The position numbers and the translations under genes are program-made. This document shows, in pieces, positions 57,551-64,000 of a stretch of 64,000 bases of DNA. This stretch comes from Euphorbia lathyris (taxonomy: Eukaryota > Streptophyta > Magnoliopsida > Malpighiales > Euphorbiaceae). Position 1 is the first letter of the stretch. Each line of letters starts with the position of its first letter. The notes below the pieces were generated by a model. The model ran no database searches, was not told where the DNA came from, and saw only the letters and a list, made by a program, of their open reading frames with translations. The DNA is taken from assembly GCF_963576675.1 (NCBI RefSeq), contig NC_088913.1, positions 86,861,001-86,925,000 of the forward strand, written 5' to 3'.

Positions 57551-57866
57551 TTTTGTTTTGTATTTTTAGAAAGAGAGAGAAAGGAGAAAAAAAAATTATA
57601 GAGAAGGAAAAGAAAATGCATTTGGTTTTTATTTTTAATTTTGGGGGTTATTTGTGATAATTAGATAATAAGAGGGGTTAATTTATAAAATAAATTAATA
57701 TAAGGACCAAATTAACTCTTTTTTCTTTGACTTTTAACACTGTTAGTCAGTTTTGGTATGCGTTTGCTAACAGAATGAACCTCAATACTATTTTGTAATT
57801 TTTTAAACCACAAGTTTGTAATCGAAAACAGATTTAACCACAAAGATGTATTTTTGTACTTTTCCC
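57551..57866 (-). repeat. Right terminal inverted repeat of the Pack-MULE
   Basis: Reverse complement matches 47611-47938, with small indels in the CT/GA-rich tract. Confidence 0.8.
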
Positions 57867-57875
57867 TATTTTATA

Positions 57876-57980
57876 TTTGTGTTGTTTTTTTGAACTAAAA
57901 TTAATATGAAATAAGAATTTCATTTCCAAAAAGTATCAGAATTGTTGATTCACATATCCTAATAAATTAATTAATTTAGA
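57876..57980. other. Unit D 3' flank, right part; end of the tandem array
   Basis: Matches 6355-6450 after unit B (TTTGTGTTG..., ATTTCCAAAAA...), then diverges at the Helitron-like end. Confidence 0.6.
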
Positions 57981-58010
57981 CTAGTACTTTGCCCGAGCAT
58001 TGCGCTGAAA
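57981..58010 (-). mobile_element. Helitron-like 3' terminus, decayed
   Basis: On the minus strand: a GC-rich GCGCAATGCTCGGGC stretch (58005-57991) about 7 bp before a terminal CTAG at 57984-57981. This is the layout of a Helitron 3' end, but the stem is imperfect. Confidence 0.4.
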
Positions 58011-58201
58011 AATAAATTGTTTATATAGAAATAAAAAATTATAATATTTTTTGAATTATATATCATTGAATATAATGATAATTAATATTTTATGTTAAAA
58101 TGATTTTAAGTTTAAAGTGTTAGGGTGTCATCTATCAATGATCATTTTATTATAAAATTATTCTATTAGTTTTCAAGCTTCACTAACAAAAGATTAGTTT
58201 T

Positions 58202-58319
58202 GGCACGCGCGTTCCTATGCTAATTCTTTTTTTGCATAGTTTTAGTCCTGTCTTCATTTGATATTAATTCAAGATGGCTCTACCATTCATTAATAAAGTA
58301 TTTATTCTTCTTCCAAAAA
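58202..58319 (+). mobile_element. Short LINE/retroposon tail
   Basis: About 118 bp with a terminal A-run, flanked by aaaagattagtttt at about 58188-58201 and 58320-58333. No coding part. Confidence 0.6.
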
Positions 58320-58333
58320 AAAAGATTAGTTTT

Positions 58334-59013
58334 TTTTTCTATATAATATTATTTAACCAACTTATCTAAATTTAAAATAAATTTAGGATCAGTTTAAAAT
58401 ATTTTAGACATACACCAAACAATCATATCTATTCTATAACATTAAATTAGAATTTGATTATCTTGTTATTTTTGTATTCGGTCTTGTCCTTACTTTCCAA
58501 AATGAGAGTCTATGATGTCTTGTCCTTACTTTCCAAAATGACAAATCAAATTTAGAAACATGAATATAAAAAAAAATTCAAGAATTATAATTCAAATGTA
58601 ATAATATTAAAAACAAAAAATACATAAAAGAAACAAAATATGAAAATAGAGAAAGAAAAAACTCGTCTGGGGAACTTAACTTGAAAGACAAGGAGAAAAT
58701 AATTTTGTTTCTTCCACAATAAATCATGATTAAGCTTGGTTACATAAAGCAAAATGCATGTTTAAGCGGGTGAAATATTTTATGGCCAATTGATAATTGA
58801 AAAAAAAATTAGGATTTATTATAATTTTATCCATAAATGTTTCAAGCATACCTTTAATCAATTAGAAAATTGAAGTAATTTATGAATTGATTAGAAAGAG
58901 TATTAGGAAATAATATCATGAAATTTTGAGCATGTTATTGTAAAATATCTATGATATTAGCTATTTTCTTAAAATAAGAATATATGCTATCCACAAATAT
59001 CTACCATATTCTG
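58334..59013. other. AT-rich sequence, no gene
   Basis: Nothing recognisable apart from a short local duplication of GTCTTGTCCTTACTTTCCAAAATGA at about 58480-58545. Confidence 0.5.
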
Positions 59014-62000
59014 TGTCACGACCGTGTCCAAAAATTCCAATATCCCGATATAGATTATAATGCATATATTTTAGAGTGTTAACTAATTGGGTACTATAAA
59101 TATATTATTGATTTTAATTTAATGTTTTTAGATATAAATTAAAAGTTTTGGGTAATAAAAAAAATAAATGACTTTATTAAGTATCAAAAGTGATATTAAC
59201 CAAAATTGTATTGATAGACGGAAATTTTAGGATATATTTTCAAAATTTTATAACTACAATATATAAATATGTATAATTAAAAATAAAATAAAATAAAATA
59301 AAAAAAATAATGAAAAAAATAAAAATATATATAGATGTCCTCTTTTAACAAATATGAATTACATGTGTCAATTTTTATGTTTTTAAGTGTCAAAATGCAT
59401 GTTACATGTTTGCCACTTGTAATAATAGAAATGTTTATAGTATTTAATTGATTTAAATTGGTATATAAGACTTTGATCTAACTTAACTTATTTTATTATT
59501 AATAGTATTGAATAGTTGGTATGAATGAAAAATTTATTGTATAAAACAATATATTACATAGCTTATATTGTATTTATGGGGTCTAAGACATAAATTGAAA
59601 TTTAATATGCTAATTATATTAAAGACATAGATACTCTAAAATTATACTTTGCATATATATAGTTTTTGAAGCTTAGCATATTAAAAAGAAAAAGGAAAAG
59701 AAAGGAGTAATGGACAAAATCAAATAAATTATTGATTTTTGTTTAAATGATAAATATTAATTGAGGAACAATTTAGAACAAACTAGAATTTGGAGTTAGT
59801 GATGTAATATACATAAGAGAAAAATAATAATATATATATGAAAAATATGTCCTTACACATCATATAACATTGACACATGTTCTACTTATTAACATGTGTT
59901 ATGGTTAAACTTAAAAGCTTAACACATATTGGGAACATCAATATATATACAGATGGAAGAACTCAAAAAAAAAGGAGGATAGAGAGAGATATTGGGAAGA
60001 GGTTTCTTGGAGTCTTGTCTGGCGGAAAAAAAAGAAAGAAAAGGAAGGGAAAATAGATTAGTTTAAAATACAATTCATTAGGGGGAGAGGGTTCTATAAA
60101 AAAAAGGAAGGAAAGAAAAGAAAATAGTCTAAGAGAGTGAAAATACAAAATGAAGTGTAAAGAGAGCAAATTTAGGAAAGGAAAATAATGGAGGGGATAA
60201 AGGATAAAAAGAATAATGATTTGGCAGCTGTCAACGGATCACACCGACGAATTTCGGTGGCCGACGACGATATTTCGGTAACGATATTTTAGATCTAAAT
60301 TATTTTTAAAATGTTATAAGTATGATTTTGAGTAAGTTTAGTTTCGGTAAATTCGTTCAATTTTAACAGATTTTGATTTACGATTAATAATTCATCGACT
60401 ATGGATAATCCATATAAATTTTAGACTAGTTGTTCTTTAGATTTATTAACGTGAAATTCGGTATTAAAGGGCTTTTAGCAACGTTATGAATTTAAAAGTA
60501 TAATCGGTCCAAATTAATTATGTCGGTTTAAAAATTATATTTTAGTGACCGAAAATATTCCAACAAGAATATTTTGATTATCTTAAATCCTATCAAGTTA
60601 AAATTAAAAGAAGTTATAAAATAGAAATGGTAATTATTGATGATTGCCTTAGAAAAATAGAAATGACTATTATTGATAATTATCAATTAGAATCCACAAA
60701 AGAGTTTGAATATAAAATTAGTTGTATATAAAAATCAGTACAAAAATGAGAAATATAAAATTGTACAAGTAGATTTATGATAATCTAACGAGTTTAATAA
60801 ATAGTTAACTACTCTGATTTAGAGTTACTAAGGTCGTGCTTAAAATAGCCGATAAGAATATTTAATTTTATCGATTCCATATTTTGGGAAATTTTATTCT
60901 TGGAGTTGGAATAAATTATGAATCAATGATTCTATATGAATTTTTAACAATTTTAGTTATTATTAAAGGAGTATTTGATTTTAAATGATTTTGTATTTTG
61001 AGCACTTTTTAGAGATAATTGTGCTTCTTTTGCGGAGGCCAAATGGTTTATGGTTATGAAATAATTATGAAATTTGATTGTGAAAGGTGATTTGAGCATG
61101 ATATAATTTTATGATTTTATATATATCCATCTAGAGTAATCCGGATCGGTGGTTGTATATTTGAAGTCCATGTTCAGTGGGGGACATGGCCTGTGTACAC
61201 AGTTGAAAGACCTATCGGGTATGGCAAAGAAGTGTTGAGTAAGACCATACGGGTTAGGCAAAATAATGAGATATCTCGATTATATTGTGGGGATTGATAC
61301 GTAAGGGGAGAAACTCTAGGATGGATATAATGTTAAGTTTGTTTGATTATGAATTTGGTTTCGTAAACCGTTTATTTGGTTACGAAGTAGTTTGATAAAA
61401 CGTTTTATTTGGTTACGAACTAGTTTAATAAAGAGTTTATTCGATTATGAATCGATTTGATAAGCAATTTATTTGATTATGGTTTATTTTGACAAAATGT
61501 TGATATTTATTTGTGAATTGATTTCATTTGTGGTTTGATTTGATAATATGATTTTTTTTCAAGTCTAAAAATTTATATTGTTGGATTCGATAAACTATTC
61601 GTATATAAAGTATATTTTAATTAGATTACTTTGATATTAAATATCGGGTTATTTTTAATAACCGTATTATGAAAAATAAAATTATATAGTAATATATTGA
61701 AATATACAGTTAAATCATTCGATCAATGTCTCAATAAGTTAAGAGAACTACCCAAGTTAAGAGAACTACCCAAGTTAAGAGAACTACCTAAAATAGGTAG
61801 AACTACGTGGCTTTGATTCCCGATTTAAAGACTCAAAGATATTCGGGATACGTAGGAAGCTTGATAGAATTATCGAGTCCAAGCCAAATAATTAATAAAA
61901 CTTTAGGTAGTCCAAATTAAATTTTATCTACGAGAAAATAAGTTTGACTTTTAGACTGTAGAAGTTCGGTATCCCATTTTTTCCTTCACGCCCGATGCCG

Positions 62001-62019
62001 TTTTGGGTCGGGTGCGACA
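59014..62019 (+). mobile_element. Solo LTR, Tekay-like, about 3.0 kb
   Basis: TGTCACGACCGTGTCC start, GTTTTGGGTCGGGTGCGACA end, 5-bp duplication ttctg at 59009-59013 and 62020-62024. The hairpin is at 61168-61189 and a degenerate 30-bp array at about 61340-61520. Confidence 0.92.
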
Positions 62020-62024
62020 TTCTG

Positions 62025-62583
62025 TCTAATTAAAATGATAAAATACAAACAGAGTTACGTATGTAAACATATTCAATAAACAATTTCAAATGAATTAAAT
62101 TACGGTAAATAATTTATTAGTATCCTATTTTTTACCTAACAAATTGTTTGGTCTCCTATTTTAAAATACATTACAATGTTTTTATCATTTTTCATTATTA
62201 ACCCTTTGGTCCATCTATCTATGTTTTTTAGAATTTCAACCGTTATATTTAACATAAACAGATATGTTCAGTTAAAAACCTAAAACAAATCGACAAAAGA
62301 ATTAAATGTTTAATATTTACAAAAGATATGAATCTTATAATGTGTTTTTCAAAATATGGGAACTAAACAATATGTTACATGAAAATATGGGGACTAATAA
62401 ATTATTTACCCATTAAATTATCATAGTCTCCAAAATAAAAGCTTACAAATATTATTTAATTTAAATGATGTACATGAATCTTTAGTTTCTTAAAAACATT
62501 TCATCTATACTATATATAATAGCAGAAGCCGAGAGAATTTGCAAGAAGTGTTTTATAGGCTTTTTGGCTTAGTTGGCACCGTA
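62025..62583. other. AT-rich sequence, no gene
   Basis: No coding or repeat signal that I can name. Confidence 0.5.
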
Positions 62584-62756
62584 GGTAGGGGTGAGCAGAA
62601 CCGACCGAAAACCCAAAGACCGAAAAAACCGAATGGAAAAAACAGAACAAACCGGACCGAATTATATTTTGGTTTGGTTTGGTCTTAATTTTTAAGCTAG
62701 TTTGGTTTTTGGTTCGGTTCGATTTGATCCGATCCAAAACCAAACAAAACCAAACT
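62584..62756. repeat. Low-complexity fold-back (ACCGAA / TTCGGT)
   Basis: The left half is rich in ACCGAAAAACC words and the right half in GGTTTGGTTCGG words, so the stretch can fold back on itself. This is a common dispersed plant repeat style. Confidence 0.55.
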
Positions 62757-62807
62757 GAAATACAATATGTACTACTTTTAGTTTAAGGTTTTAAATTAAT
62801 TAAATAA

Positions 62808-62833
62808 CTAGTCGAAAACTCGTGCGATGCACG
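62808..62833 (-). mobile_element. Helitron 3' terminus
   Basis: Minus strand: hairpin CGTGCATCGCACG (62833-62821), 9 bp, then CTAG at 62811-62808 followed by T. This matches the hairpin-then-CTRR-T end of Helitrons. The element would extend to the right; its TC 5' end is not identified. Confidence 0.6.
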
Positions 62834-63176
62834 GGGTATGAAATTTTTATATAATTTAGATAAATAAATAAATTGACATATTTACTTTTAAATCATTTTA
62901 TATCATGCTATGAAAAAAATTTATATTATGTATATTTGAAATTAATATATATTTTTTTAATGATAATTCAAATTAAATTAATTTTAAAAATAATTGACTA
63001 CTTTTTTTATAGAATTTTAACTAAAGATGAATGATTTATTTATTTTTACAAAATTCAATGATTTGTACTTTTTAGGAATTTTAATACATTTTCATATTCC
63101 AAATATTCTGTGAAACAATAATAATAAAATAGCAGATTAATTAAGAAATATATTAGAATATAATAAAAAACCAAAA

Positions 63177-63500
63177 ATTAAATTAAACTATAATTAAAAT
63201 TAAATATTATATTTACGATACAAAAGAATTACAATATAGGTTAAACAAAAATTGAATTAAACTACAATTAAAATTAAATATTATATCTACGATACAAAAG
63301 AATTACAATCTATGTTAAAATGGAAGTAACATTAATATATTATTCTATAAACTATTACAATCAATACTTTTCTAATCTTGCATATGAAGAAACTTTATCA
63401 ATTCAATATGTTACATATAAAAAAATAAAATTCGTAAGAATCAGTCACAAATACATCGTAACATAAAAAAATAAAATTCGTAAGAATCAGTCACAAATTC
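63177..63500. repeat. Two local tandem duplications
   Basis: A block of about 64-72 bp (ATTAAATATTATATxTACGATACAAAAG core) is doubled at 63177-63312, and a block of about 45 bp (AAAATTCGTAAGAATCAGTC core) is doubled at 63420-63500. Confidence 0.7.
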
Positions 63501-64000
63501 ATCTTGATGATAATTATTTTGGTTGATAGAATTTCATGATCACCAAGTATTCGAATTCAATTATTCATTCTGCTACAATAACCCAATATATCTAATTGAA
63601 TCAGTTTAAGATGATGATTTCTCCTATTTTCATCTCGTAATATCTCATCAAGACATTCGATCAATTTGTTCTTCATTCTTTCACTATATAAAATATCAGT
63701 CATACTCGCAGATATCACTCATTTGACTTCATTAATAGTTTCTAATAATTATATATTCTTGAATTTTGTAAGTAAGAAAAACAAACAAAAGAATTGAAAA
63801 AAATGAAGGGACGAAAAAGATAATTAGGAGAGAATGATCTTCCGCTCGGGGTTTTTTTTTTTTTAAATAAGAGAGAATGTCGAGACATAAGCGTATAAAG
63901 AGGAGAGTGAAAATATTTTTTGCCCATTAATTAAACATTTTATTTTTTCTTAATGAAGTATTAAGTCCATAAATTAATTTTAGTTAAATAGAACTAAATC
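63501..64000. other. Right end of window, no gene recognised
   Basis: AT-rich; the short minus-strand frame at 63742-63927 has no recognisable content. Confidence 0.45.

Larger units (their letters stand above)
47611..57866. mobile_element. Pack-MULE-like element carrying a CBF/DREB1 gene
   Basis: Terminal inverted repeats of about 320 bp (47611-47938 and 57551-57866) read GG(A/G)AAAAGTA inward and stay similar over their whole length. The 9-bp duplication tattttata at 47602-47610 and 57867-57875 is exact, the Mutator signature, and unit B gives the unfilled site near 6349-6360. Without the chromovirus inside, the element is about 1.57 kb and contains one host-type gene and no transposase, the definition of a Pack-MULE. 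Confidence 0.85.

Overview
This is nuclear DNA of a flowering plant, most likely a eudicot. It is AT-rich and has no bacterial gene organisation. It holds plant Ty1/copia and Ty3/gypsy LTR retrotransposons with plant primer-binding sites (TGGTATCAGAG), plant L1-type LINEs with a terminal RNase H, MULE-type DNA transposons with 9-bp target duplications, a CBF/DREB1 gene relic and an intron-bearing fumarase relic. The species cannot be named from the sequence.

The backbone is a tandem array of four units of about 2.6-3.1 kb. Each unit holds one small secreted cysteine-rich peptide gene followed by a long AT-rich spacer. Unit A (about 1600-5480) is a pseudogene without promoter and signal peptide. 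Unit B (gene 6023-6310) and unit C (gene 29045-29332) have open reading frames. Unit D (gene 47133-47437) is broken by a frameshift. Transposons have swollen the array several-fold, and most insertions can be placed exactly by target-site duplications (TSDs) and by comparison with the empty site in a sister unit.

Layout. 1-1600: left flank with a fumarase pseudogene fragment. 2433-3682: internally deleted copia element in unit A. 7725-28092: a nested block in the unit B spacer, namely a solo LTR that carries a second solo LTR (itself carrying a LINE fragment), a 957-bp MULE-like element and a LINE that is split by an 11.4-kb SIRE-type copia element with a third ORF. 30360-36103: a non-autonomous LTR element in the unit C spacer that keeps only a gypsy-type protease and is otherwise built from three different coding tandem repeats. 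38025-44923: a deleted copia element in the unit D promoter region, holding two more solo LTRs. 45117-47083: a LINE between the unit D promoter and its ATG. 47611-57866: a Pack-MULE-like element carrying a CBF/DREB1 pseudogene, which is split by a very young Tekay/Del chromovirus (48614-57292). 57981-64000: Helitron-like ends, another solo LTR (59014-62019) and AT-rich sequence.

The only host genes that look potentially functional are the two short peptide genes in units B and C, and B has lost one of its six cysteines. The remaining coding matter is transposon genes or host-gene relics. The strongest candidates for something new are the protease-only repeat-built LTR element, the double C-x3-C-x3-C peptide family, the SIRE third ORF with its own TATA box, and a hairpin in the Tekay-like LTRs whose stem is kept by compensatory changes.
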